DNA of 32,999 nucleotides from Planctomycetota bacterium (GTDB lineage: Bacteria; Planctomycetota; MHYJ01; WSZJ01). The first letter of the stretch is position 1. Each line of letters starts with the position of its first letter. Below are positions 1-7,647 of this stretch, in pieces. A model generated the notes under the pieces. The model was not told the DNA's origin. It searched no databases and saw nothing but the letters and a program-made list of their open reading frames with translations. Made by a program: the position numbers and the translations under genes. Where the stretch lies: positions 1-32,999 of the forward strand of contig JACPRD010000121.1 of the NCBI GenBank assembly GCA_016190145.1, written 5' to 3'.

Positions 1-102
1 CGCTTCGCGCGCCACACGAAGCGGAGTGGACTTCAGTGTTCCCGGGCCCCCGTGTGCCCGGGAACACAGAATTCCACCCCGACCGAGGTGGCGCGCGAAG
101 CG
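1..102. repeat. Large imperfect palindrome at window edge
   Basis: Bases 1-47 and 56-102 are inverted copies of each other, same length, with an 8-base loop. The innermost 12 bp (36-47 with 56-67, GTGTTCCCGGGC) and the outer 15 bp pair perfectly; most mismatches lie in one 8-base block in the middle of the arm. A smaller nested stem (90-106, GGCGCGC around a GAA loop) shows that the element probably continues left of the window. It lies just beyond the stop of the leftward thioredoxin gene, but no T-run follows, so a plain intrinsic terminator is unlikely. It could be a MITE- or REP-like intergenic repeat or an mRNA 3' structure. Confidence 0.7.
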
Positions 103-128
103 CGCCCCTTATAGCTTATGGCTGCCTT

Positions 129-1493
129 CTACTCCGGGAATTTGAATCCCTTCTGGTTATCGCGCCACCATTTCTTCCACCCCAGCCAATCCTCCCCGAA
201 GTCCTGTCCGGTCAGCTTGTTGAGCGAATTCTTGCAGGCGCCGCGCACGCCGCCGCCGCCGCCCGGACCGCGACCCTTTCCCTTGATCTTGAAAGGCAGG
301 TCGATCAGGAAGTCCACGACCTTGGGGTCCTTCATGTAGCCGAGCGCCCGGAGGCGCGCGATGGTGATCTCCTGGGCGGGCGCGTCCAGAATCCCGTTCT
401 CGAGCGTGCCAACGGCGCGCAGGTCGCCCGTCGTCCCGATCGCATCCCAGCCCTTCACCGCCAGCTTGTTGTTGGTTTCCTTGACCACCCACGACAGGAG
501 ATGAAGCACGCCGACCTTGGGGTCGAGGGAGATCATCGCGGTGATGAGCAGTTCCTTGAGCTTGACGCTCGGGTCGCTGAATCCGGCGGCCAGGGGCTTG
601 ACGGCCTTCGGGTCCTTGGAATCGATGAGCTTCTGCGCGGCGTCGATCTTGTCCTGCTCGCGGTCCGTCCGCAGCGCGGCCTCGTAGCGGGCGAGGTCCC
701 GCTCGAGCGCCTTCGCCGGGTCGACGATCAGGGTCTCGTCGAATCTCTTCGCGGCGACTTCGAATTCCTTCGCCAGATCGGCGGGCGGGAGGAGACTGCA
801 CCGATGGATCTCCGCGCCGTCGAGGTCGACGAAAAGGAACCCGGGCACGACCTGGGGCTTGTACTTCTCCCAGACCTCCTTCAGGTCCTTGGGCGCGTCG
901 ACGCAGACGAACTTCTTGGAAGGCGCGGTGACGGTCTTGTCGGTGAAGAACGGGTACTTCGCGGCGAGTTCCGCGGGAGGAAGGGCGTCGTCGTGAACGA
1001 AGTAGAGAATCGGGCGCTGGCGCTCGTTCGCCTTCGATTTCGCTTCGGAACCGGATTTTTCCCATTCGAAGACCCGGCTGGCGAGTTCCTTGTCCCACTC
1101 GTCGCGGAGGGCTTTAAGGAAGTCGAGCATCTTTTCCACGCCGCCCTGGGGCACCGAGTCGCGGAGGAACGAACGGAATTCATTGCCCTCGGGGTCGACG
1201 ACCCGGATCTGCGGGACGTCCTTGATCTCCCACCTGAACTTCGACTGCACGGCGACCGCGCTGTCGGTCTTGACGGCCACGAAGTTCTCGAGTTCCGTCT
1301 GCACGGCGATGTTCGGCCAGACGGTCTCGTTGAGCTTTTTGCAGACGTGGCAGGTGGGGGACCAGATGTAGACGATGAGGAGCTTGTTCTTTTCGCGGGC
1401 CTGCTTGAGCGCCTCGTCGAGGCTGTCGACCCAGTCGGCCCTGGCGGGGGTGGCGGCGAGGAGGAGGAGGACGGCGGCGAGAGCGCGGCGCAT
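129..1493 (-). CDS. Secreted thioredoxin-fold protein with HEAT-like C-terminus
   Basis: The 454-aa protein starts with a signal peptide (MRRALAAVLLLLAATPARA). A thioredoxin-like domain at about residues 20-135 carries the redox motif C48-H-V-C51 and the cis-proline region VPQI (93-96). A second thioredoxin-like fold near 175-290 (PGFLFVDLDG) lacks a CxxC. From about 300 the sequence becomes helical and HEAT-like, with a glycine-rich loop, and ends in the motif TGQDFG...WLGWKKWW. The start at 1493 is chosen because it gives a clean signal peptide and has CCGGAG about 8 bases upstream; an upstream in-frame extension to 1631 would run into the divergent sigma-factor gene. An envelope thiol-disulfide or folding role is inferred; the substrate is unknown. 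It is transcribed divergently from the ECF sigma factor, so the 130-bp spacer probably holds both promoters. Confidence 0.8.
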   Translation of the reverse strand: MRRALAAVLLLLAATPARADWVDSLDEALKQAREKNKLLIVYIWSPTCHVCKKLNETVWPNIAVQTELENFVAVKTDSAVAVQSKFRWEIKDVPQIRVVDPEGNEFRSFLRDSVPQGGVEKMLDFLKALRDEWDKELASRVFEWEKSGSEAKSKANERQRPILYFVHDDALPPAELAAKYPFFTDKTVTAPSKKFVCVDAPKDLKEVWEKYKPQVVPGFLFVDLDGAEIHRCSLLPPADLAKEFEVAAKRFDETLIVDPAKALERDLARYEAALRTDREQDKIDAAQKLIDSKDPKAVKPLAAGFSDPSVKLKELLITAMISLDPKVGVLHLLSWVVKETNNKLAVKGWDAIGTTGDLRAVGTLENGILDAPAQEITIARLRALGYMKDPKVVDFLIDLPFKIKGKGRGPGGGGGVRGACKNSLNKLTGQDFGEDWLGWKKWWRDNQKGFKFPE

Positions 1494-1624
1494 GGTGGGC
1501 TCCGGGAAATGAGGAAACAGTTCGTCCGTGGAAGTATAACCCCGCAGTCGCTGCGAGGTTTCACGAATGACGGCAAAGACCTGCCTAACATTACACGAAC
1601 CTCGCCCTTTTCCGGGGGCCTGAT

Positions 1625-2152
1625 TTGACATTCGACCCCTCCCCCCGGTCGGATCTTCCGGACGAACGCCTCGTGGAACGCGCCCGGGCGGGCGACCGCG
1701 AAGCCTTCGACTCGCTCGTCCGGCGTTACCTGGGGCCCGCGCGGAACTTCTGCGCGAAGCTGCTGGGCGACCCGGTGCTCGCCGAGGACTGCTGCCAGGA
1801 AGGATTCGTGAAGGCCTGGCGCGGGCTCGCGGGGTTCCGGGCGGAGGCGAAGTTCCGGACCTGGCTCTGGAGAATCCTCGTGAACGCCGCCAACGACATC
1901 CGCAAGCCGAGGATGGCGGCGCTCGAGGAAGAGATGGACCCCGAGGCGATCCCGGAGCGGGACATCGCGGCGGAGGAAGCGGTGGCGGCGGCGCTGGCGA
2001 AGCTGCCTGAGAGGCAGCGGCAGGTGCTCCTGATGAAAGTGGAGTTGGACGCGACGCCGCGGGAAATCGCGGACGCGCTGGGCATCAGTTATGAGAACGC
2101 GAAGGCGAACCTGAGCCTCGCGCGCAAGAAGATGAAGGAGTTGCTGGGATGA
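1625..2152 (+). CDS. ECF-subfamily RNA polymerase sigma factor
   Basis: A 175-aa sigma-70 family protein of ECF size. Region 2 spans about residues 25-95 (AEDCCQEGFVKAWRG, then FRTWLWRILVNAANDIRK), an acidic linker follows, and region 4 (about 120-172) contains the helix-turn-helix LPERQRQVLLMKVELDATPR with EIADALGISYENAK. The start is TTG at 1625; there is no strong ribosome site, but the distance to the DERLVERARAGD motif is usual for the family and no better start is visible. Its stop overlaps the start of the next gene by 4 bases (ATGA), which indicates translational coupling to the anti-sigma/HEAT protein. The regulon is unknown; the divergent thioredoxin gene and the downstream secretin-like pair are obvious candidates. 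Confidence 0.9.
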   Translation: MTFDPSPRSDLPDERLVERARAGDREAFDSLVRRYLGPARNFCAKLLGDPVLAEDCCQEGFVKAWRGLAGFRAEAKFRTWLWRILVNAANDIRKPRMAALEEEMDPEAIPERDIAAEEAVAAALAKLPERQRQVLLMKVELDATPREIADALGISYENAKANLSLARKKMKELLG

Positions 2153-3768
2153 GCTGCGAGGACTTCCTTTCGCGCTGGGACGACGGAGACCGGTCGCCGG
2201 AGGTCGCGGCGCACGTCGCCGCCTGCCCGGAATGCTCTTCCCTGCTCGCCGTCGACGCCCGCGTGAAGGCGGCGCGGATCCGGGTGGTGTCGGGGGAAGG
2301 GGAATTCGTGGAGCGGCTGCGGTCGCGGCTGGCGCCGGCGCGGCGGCCCTGGGTGCGGCTCGCGGCGGCGGCGGCGGTCTTGGCGGCGGTGGGGGCGGCG
2401 CTGTTCGCAGATCGGAGGGGTACCGAGCCGGTGGTGGCTCCCGCGGTTCCCGGCCCGGTGACGGCGGCGAAGGAGCCGGCCGCGCCCGGGGCGAAGCCCT
2501 TCCGGGACCGGCTCGTCGAGGCGGCGGCGGGGATCGGGCGCGACGAGTTCCTGGCGGGGCTCCGGCAGGGGGTCGAACGCGCCCGGCTCACGGCGGCGTT
2601 CCGGTCCGACGACCCGGAGGAGCGGGCGGCCGCGGTGCGCGTGGCGGGGGTGCTGAAGGACCCGACGCTCGCCGCCGAACTCGCCTACCTCGCTTCCAGA
2701 AACGACCTCTCCGCGATCGCCGCGCTGGGGGAGATCGGCGGGGTGGAATCCGTGGCGGTGCTGGCGGCGCTCGCGGGCGCGCCCGAGCGGCGCGCGGCGG
2801 TCGAGCGGGCGCTGGCGGCGACGGGGAGGCCCGAGGCGGCGGAGGCGCTGGCCGCGATGGGGGCATGGAAGAATGCGGCGGCGTGGGCGGTGCTGGGCGA
2901 GGCGGCGGCGCCGGCGCTTGCGGCGCGGCTGCGCGCGGGGGGCGAGGCGCGCGCCGCGGCGTTCGTGGCGGCGGCGTGGGCCCGGCCCGCGGCGCTCGTT
3001 CCCGAGCTGGCCCGGCTGCTTCCGCGCGCCGCGACGCGCGAGGCCGCAGCCCGGACGCTTCGCGCGATCGGCGGCCCGAAGGCGACGGAATCTCTCGCGC
3101 TGGCGGCCGTCGGGGCGGAGGACCCGGTCACCGCCGCTCTCCGGACGCCGGAGGGTCGCGGGGCGCTGGAGCGGAGGATGCTCGACGCCCGCCTGAAGCC
3201 GCTCGAGCGCGGGCGAGCGGCCCGGACGCTCGGGCTGCTCGGCGACCCCGAAGCGGTGGCCGGGCTGGAGCGGGCGCTCGGGGCGCCCGAGGTGCGCGCG
3301 GAGGCCGTCGCCGCGCTCGGCGCCCTCCGGAGCGACAAGGCCGTGCCGGCCCTGGCGGCTCTTCTCGGCGATCGCAAGTCCCGCTCCGCCGCGGCCGCCG
3401 CCCTCGCGCGCATCGGAAGCCCCGACGCCATTCCGGCGCTCGCGGCCGCCGCGCGCGACCGCTCGTTCAGCGACGAGGCCGTCCGCGCCATCGCCGCCAT
3501 CGAGTCGCCGCGCGCCGTCCCGGTTCTCCTCGACGCTCTCGCCAATCGCGAGACCGCGGTCCTCGCGATGGAAGCGCTGGCGAGGCTCAAGGACCCGCGC
3601 GCCATCGTCCCGCTCATCGGCGCGCTCGACGGCGAGCATTCGAAGACCGCGCTCGAGTCGCTTCACGCCATCACCGGACAGAAACTGCCCGCCCGCAAGA
3701 CTGACTGGCTCCGCTGGCTCCGTACCCGCCCGAAGGAGGGCGCCTCCCTCGGATCCAGAAACGCCTGA
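2149..3768 (+). CDS. Anti-sigma zinc motif, membrane helix and HEAT-repeat protein
   Basis: A 539-aa protein. Residues 1-40 carry C3 and the H22-x3-C26-x2-C29 signature of zinc-binding anti-sigma (ZAS) domains. A single membrane helix lies at about 69-87 (alanine-rich, followed by DRR). After a Pro/Ala linker, residues 170-520 are HEAT/PBS-lyase-type repeats of the form DPEAVAGLERALGAPEVRAEAVAALG. The end reads ITGQ...TDWLRWL. The cytoplasmic N-terminus would hold the ECF factor encoded by the overlapping upstream gene, while the HEAT solenoid projects outside the membrane and could sense a ligand or partner; that arrangement is inference from the domain order. Codon choice is strongly G/C-ending, like its neighbours. 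Confidence 0.82.
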   Translation: MSCEDFLSRWDDGDRSPEVAAHVAACPECSSLLAVDARVKAARIRVVSGEGEFVERLRSRLAPARRPWVRLAAAAAVLAAVGAALFADRRGTEPVVAPAVPGPVTAAKEPAAPGAKPFRDRLVEAAAGIGRDEFLAGLRQGVERARLTAAFRSDDPEERAAAVRVAGVLKDPTLAAELAYLASRNDLSAIAALGEIGGVESVAVLAALAGAPERRAAVERALAATGRPEAAEALAAMGAWKNAAAWAVLGEAAAPALAARLRAGGEARAAAFVAAAWARPAALVPELARLLPRAATREAAARTLRAIGGPKATESLALAAVGAEDPVTAALRTPEGRGALERRMLDARLKPLERGRAARTLGLLGDPEAVAGLERALGAPEVRAEAVAALGALRSDKAVPALAALLGDRKSRSAAAAALARIGSPDAIPALAAAARDRSFSDEAVRAIAAIESPRAVPVLLDALANRETAVLAMEALARLKDPRAIVPLIGALDGEHSKTALESLHAITGQKLPARKTDWLRWLRTRPKEGASLGSRNA

Positions 3769-3775
3769 CCACCAA

Positions 3776-3795
3776 CCGGCGCCGGGGGGCGCCGG
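3776..3795 (+). other. Intergenic stem-loop before the secretin-like genes
   Basis: CCGGCGCC and GGCGCCGG form a perfect 8-bp stem around a GGGG loop in the 46-bp spacer between the anti-sigma/HEAT gene and the first secretin-like gene. It is followed by AATTT rather than a full T-run, so it may be a weak attenuator or an mRNA end barrier rather than a complete terminator. Confidence 0.5.
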
Positions 3796-3814
3796 AATTT
3801 CCTGGAGACCCGCC

Positions 3815-5677
3815 ATGCGAACGATCCTGGCCCTGTTCCTCGCCTGCTGCGCCGCCTCGGCGCAGGAAACGCCCGAGAGGTTCCGACACGCCTACGACGT
3901 CCGGTTCCTCACGCGGACCGTCTACGACTTCCCCGGCCCCGACATCGGCACCTGGTCCCGTTCGTCCGATCCCTCCCCCATCGGCCTCATGGTCAGCGAC
4001 GACGGCAATTCCTCGCTGTGCGTCACCGGGGACTTCCTCGCCAGCGCCGTCGTCACCAACTTCGACTCCGATTCCTGGAGCGACGACCGCAACTCCATCG
4101 AGTTCCGCGACGGCGTCCTCTACGTCACCCAGACCAAGGACGTCCACAAGCGCGTGGCCCAGTATCTCGAGATGCTCCGCAAACGATTCTCGCGCCGCAT
4201 CGTCGTCGAGGCCGAGGTCTTCTCGCTCTCGCCGGCCGCGTACGAGGCGGCGGGCGTCACGCCCGGGATGCTGACCCCCGAACAGGAGAAGGCGCTCCGC
4301 GACGCCGCCGCGGATCCCGCCCGCGGATCGCTCGTCACGGTGCTCCGCACGGTCGCGATGAACGGCCAGCGCGTCCACGCGGCCGACCTGCGCCTCCAGA
4401 GCTTCATCGAAGACTACGACATCGAAATCGCCCAGGAGGCCGTCATCGCCGACCCGGTCACCGGGACCGCCAAGACCGGCGCCGTCCTCGACGTCCGCCC
4501 CGTCCTCGCCCCAGACGCGGCGTCGGTCCTCCTCGAAACCCGCTTCACCCTCGCCCGGCCCGGCCCGATGCGATCGTTCGATCCGGGGGCGGCGCCGCTC
4601 GGGACGATCCAGCTGCCCTCCCGTGAAATCCTCCGCTCCCGGGCGACCGTCGCCTGCCCCGTCGGCCGCACGGCCCTCCTCTGCTCGGGCAACGGCGGGC
4701 CCTCCGACAAGGGCTGGGTGTTCGCGGTCCTGATCCGGTCCTCGCTGGCCGGCGACGGCGGCGCGGACGCCACCGAGTCGACGGAAAAACGGCAGATGCG
4801 CATGTTCGACGTGTCCCTCCTCTGCGCGGACGTCCAGGACTTCCCCGGGCCGTCGTTCGACCTCGACTTCTCGGACGCCGGCTCCGAACCCACCACGACG
4901 TTCGTGCCGCCGGAAGACGCCGGCGTCGGGCTCGACGTCGAGCAGGTCGTGGAAATCCTCAAAGACAACGTGGCCCGCGACTCCTGGTCCAACTCCCGCA
5001 ACCAGATCTCCGCGATGGGCAACCAGGTCGTGGTCGTGCAGACCCCCGAAGTCCTCGCCCAGATCGACGAGTTCCTCGCGCTCGCGGCGCCGCAGCGGGC
5101 GCGCATGATCTCGGTGGAGGCGGTCGTGGTATCGATGGAAGAAGCGACCTGGGCTGCCCGGCGCGCCGCGCTGTCCGGCGCCGCGCCCGCCGAGGCCGAC
5201 CTCAAGTCCCTGCTCGACGCGGCCGCGAAGGGCGAAGGCGCGAAGATCGCCGGCGCCGCGCGCGGCATGGGCATGAACCGCCAGCGCTTCCACTGCCTCT
5301 GCGGCGGCGAAATGCGCTTCGTCCAGGACGACGACGTCGAAATCGCCGAGCGGTCGTGCGCGACGGATCCGGTGATCGGCTCGCTGCTCCAGGGCTGCAT
5401 CCTGGACGTGCGCGGGACGCTGGCTGGGGACGGGAAGAAGATCCAGCTGTCGCTGCGGCCGGGCTACCTGACGGCGGCCGCGCCGGCGGCGTTCGACACC
5501 AAGGCGCCCCACGTCTCGAAGATCGAGAAGATCCGGACGAACGGGCTCCAGGTCAGGAACGAACCGATCGTGCCCGAGAACGCGTGGACCCTCGCGGGGA
5601 TTTCCTCACACACCGACGGCGGGCGGCGGGAAGTGCTGGCCCTTCTCGTCCGCGCCCGCTCCATGGAGGCGAAATAG
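3815..5677 (+). CDS. Secreted, internally duplicated secretin-like protein (first copy)
   Basis: A 620-aa protein with a signal peptide (MRTILALFLACCAASAQ). Two related halves (about 25-320 and 330-620) each begin with a YDV-type opening and a DFPGP motif, continue through a short N-domain-like part that ends in a LYVTQT/VVVVQT strand, and then a beta-rich part with an R-[VF]-H segment, an [ED]YDIEIAQ-type strand, DPV and LDVRP. The last series resembles the secretin homology region of PilQ/GspD-like proteins. Neither half has the usual secretin length or an obvious lipobox. The ribosome site CTGGAG lies about 8 bases before the ATG. It abuts the next gene, a close relative, so both are probably co-transcribed. 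A role in an outer-membrane or periplasmic assembly is inferred only from the fold. Confidence 0.6.
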   Translation: MRTILALFLACCAASAQETPERFRHAYDVRFLTRTVYDFPGPDIGTWSRSSDPSPIGLMVSDDGNSSLCVTGDFLASAVVTNFDSDSWSDDRNSIEFRDGVLYVTQTKDVHKRVAQYLEMLRKRFSRRIVVEAEVFSLSPAAYEAAGVTPGMLTPEQEKALRDAAADPARGSLVTVLRTVAMNGQRVHAADLRLQSFIEDYDIEIAQEAVIADPVTGTAKTGAVLDVRPVLAPDAASVLLETRFTLARPGPMRSFDPGAAPLGTIQLPSREILRSRATVACPVGRTALLCSGNGGPSDKGWVFAVLIRSSLAGDGGADATESTEKRQMRMFDVSLLCADVQDFPGPSFDLDFSDAGSEPTTTFVPPEDAGVGLDVEQVVEILKDNVARDSWSNSRNQISAMGNQVVVVQTPEVLAQIDEFLALAAPQRARMISVEAVVVSMEEATWAARRAALSGAAPAEADLKSLLDAAAKGEGAKIAGAARGMGMNRQRFHCLCGGEMRFVQDDDVEIAERSCATDPVIGSLLQGCILDVRGTLAGDGKKIQLSLRPGYLTAAAPAAFDTKAPHVSKIEKIRTNGLQVRNEPIVPENAWTLAGISSHTDGGRREVLALLVRARSMEAK

Positions 5678-7531
5678 ATGCGCACACTGGCGATCCTGAT
5701 GGCGGCGGCGGTCCTCGTGCATGCGGAGGAGCGGACGCGCCACGCGTACGACGTGGCGGTGCTGGGGGCGGCCCACGCGAACTACCCGGGGCCGGACATC
5801 GGATTCCCCGACGCCGAATCTCAGAGCGGCCCGATCGGAATCGGCAGCTCGGATGACGACGAGGAGATCTGCTGGCTCGCGGGCGAAGAACTCGTCGACC
5901 TCGTCCGGAACAACATCGACCCGGACTCCTGGGAGGACGGCCGGAATTCGGTCGCCTACCAGGACGGGGTGCTCGTCGTCACGACCACGAAGGAGAACCA
6001 CGACCGGATCCGCCAGTACCTGGGCGTGCTCCGCGCGCGGCTTTACCGCACGGTGGTGATGGAGGCTGACGTGCTCCTGCTCGCCCCCGGTGTGCTGGAC
6101 GCCCAGGCGGGGTCGCTGCTCACCGCGGAACAGCTCCGGGCCATCGAGGCCGCCGCCGCCGACCCGGCGCGGGGGCGCCTCGTTTCGAGCCTCCGCGCGG
6201 TCGCCACGAACGGCCAGCGCGTCCATACGAGCGCGCTCACGGGACAGTCCTACGTCCGCGACTACGACATCGAAATCGCCCAGCACCAGGCCATCGCCGA
6301 CCCCGTCGTCGCCCTGCGGAACGACGGCTACGTGCTCGACGTCACGCCGTTCATCGCCCACGACGGCGCGACCGTGCTCGTCGAGACGCGCTTCGCCGCC
6401 GCCGACACCACCGCCATCCTGCAGTTCGTAACCGGCGAACCCACGCTCGGCATCCTCGAGCAGCCGGACGTCGCGCTTCACCAGACCCGCACCTCCCTCA
6501 TGCTGCCGCCGGGCCGCACCGCCGTTCTGTCCTCCTCCGTCTTCTCGCGCGGCCCGCGGCCCGGCTGGGCCTCCGTCGTCCTGCTCCGCGCCGGCATCCA
6601 GGCGGATCCGCTTCCCGCCGATCTGGAATCGAAGGAGAAGCGTGTTCTACGCGCCTACGACATCGCGGCGATCACCCGGAATCTCCGGTCCTACCCGGGT
6701 CCGAAGCTCGGCGTCCTGCGGCTGGGCGGGGAGGCGGGGACGGGCGCGATCTTCGGACTTCCCGAGGGCGCGGACGCGGGGATGGTGATCGATCCGGACA
6801 GCCTGGTCGAGCTGCTCCGGGCGAACGTCGCTCCGGAGAGCTGGGAGAACCGGCTGAACCAGGCGTCGATCTCGGGCGGCCAGCTCCTGGTCTACAACTC
6901 TCCGGAGGCGCAGAAGCAGGTCGAGGAATTCCTCGGCGGCCTCGCGGCCGCCCGGGCGCAGCTGATCTCCGTCGAAGGCTGGCTCGTGGCGCTGGACGAG
7001 TCCGAGTGGCGCGCCCGGCGGGGCGTTTTCGGCGGCGCGGAGGTGGGGGAAGCGGCCTGGTCGGAGTTGCTGGGGGCGGCGGCGAAGGGCGAGACGGTCC
7101 GGATGGTCGGCTCGGTCCGCACGCTCGGCCAGAACGGCAGCCGTTTCCACGCCGCCCGCGGGGCGCAGCGCGCGCTGGTGCTGGACTACGACGTCGAGAT
7201 CGCGCAGGGGGCGAGCGCGCTCGACCCGGTGGTGACGGATCTCTGCGAGGGGATTTCGCTCGACGTGACGCCGCTCATGGTCGGCGACGGGAAGCTGATC
7301 CAGCTCGACCTCCGGCCGTCGATCGTGCTGGCGGCGGAGGCGCAGACGTTCGCGATGCAGCCGCAGGGGGCGAAGGTGCAGACGATGAGTCTCACCGATT
7401 TCGGGCTCCAGACGCAGACGCTGGTCGCGGAGGGCCAGCCGACGCTCGTGGGAATGACGACGCGGGCGGAGGCGGGGAAGAAGGAAGTGCTGCTGTTCTT
7501 CGTCCGGGCGAAGGTGGTCGCGACGAAGTAG
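5678..7531 (+). CDS. Secreted, internally duplicated secretin-like protein (second copy)
   Basis: A 617-aa paralogue of the upstream protein, with the same architecture: a signal peptide (MRTLAILMAAAVLVHA), then two halves (about 20-320 and 325-617). Shared landmarks are YDVAVLG, NYPGPDIG, W-x-x-x-x-N, the strands GVLVVTTT and GQLLVYNS, NGQRVH or NGSRFH, DYDIEIAQ and DYDVEIAQ, and LDVTP. The start codon follows directly on the stop of the upstream gene, with GGAGG inside that gene's last codons as ribosome site. Together the two genes hold four copies of the same unit, which indicates duplication first within a gene and then of the gene. A strong terminator lies 16 bases after the stop. The function is unknown; the secretin-like strand order is the only clue. 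Confidence 0.6.
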   Translation: MRTLAILMAAAVLVHAEERTRHAYDVAVLGAAHANYPGPDIGFPDAESQSGPIGIGSSDDDEEICWLAGEELVDLVRNNIDPDSWEDGRNSVAYQDGVLVVTTTKENHDRIRQYLGVLRARLYRTVVMEADVLLLAPGVLDAQAGSLLTAEQLRAIEAAAADPARGRLVSSLRAVATNGQRVHTSALTGQSYVRDYDIEIAQHQAIADPVVALRNDGYVLDVTPFIAHDGATVLVETRFAAADTTAILQFVTGEPTLGILEQPDVALHQTRTSLMLPPGRTAVLSSSVFSRGPRPGWASVVLLRAGIQADPLPADLESKEKRVLRAYDIAAITRNLRSYPGPKLGVLRLGGEAGTGAIFGLPEGADAGMVIDPDSLVELLRANVAPESWENRLNQASISGGQLLVYNSPEAQKQVEEFLGGLAAARAQLISVEGWLVALDESEWRARRGVFGGAEVGEAAWSELLGAAAKGETVRMVGSVRTLGQNGSRFHAARGAQRALVLDYDVEIAQGASALDPVVTDLCEGISLDVTPLMVGDGKLIQLDLRPSIVLAAEAQTFAMQPQGAKVQTMSLTDFGLQTQTLVAEGQPTLVGMTTRAEAGKKEVLLFFVRAKVVATK

Positions 7532-7546
7532 GGAATGCGGGACACG

Positions 7547-7580
7547 CGGGGCCGGGGGCGGACACCCCGGCCCCGTTTTT
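7547..7580 (+). terminator. Intrinsic terminator of the secretin-like operon
   Basis: A perfect 11-bp GC stem (CGGGGCCGGGG at 7547-7557 with its complement at 7565-7575), a 7-base loop and then TTTTT. It sits just after the stop of the second secretin-like gene and points rightward. Confidence 0.93.
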
Positions 7581-7647
7581 ATGAAGCCCGGGAATAATGT
7601 TTAATGTTAAACGATTATCATGGATGCCCCGCACCGTAAGCCGAGTC

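Noticed and set aside
36..1628. Long rightward frame opposite the thioredoxin gene
   Set aside because: Antisense shadow in GC-rich sequence: the leftward frame has a signal peptide, CxxC and cis-Pro, while the rightward product is charged and low in complexity.
7599..7612. Palindrome GTTTAA-TG-TTAAAC after the secretin-like operon
   Set aside because: Six-bp arms in a short AT-rich patch between two gene ends; no sign of a function.
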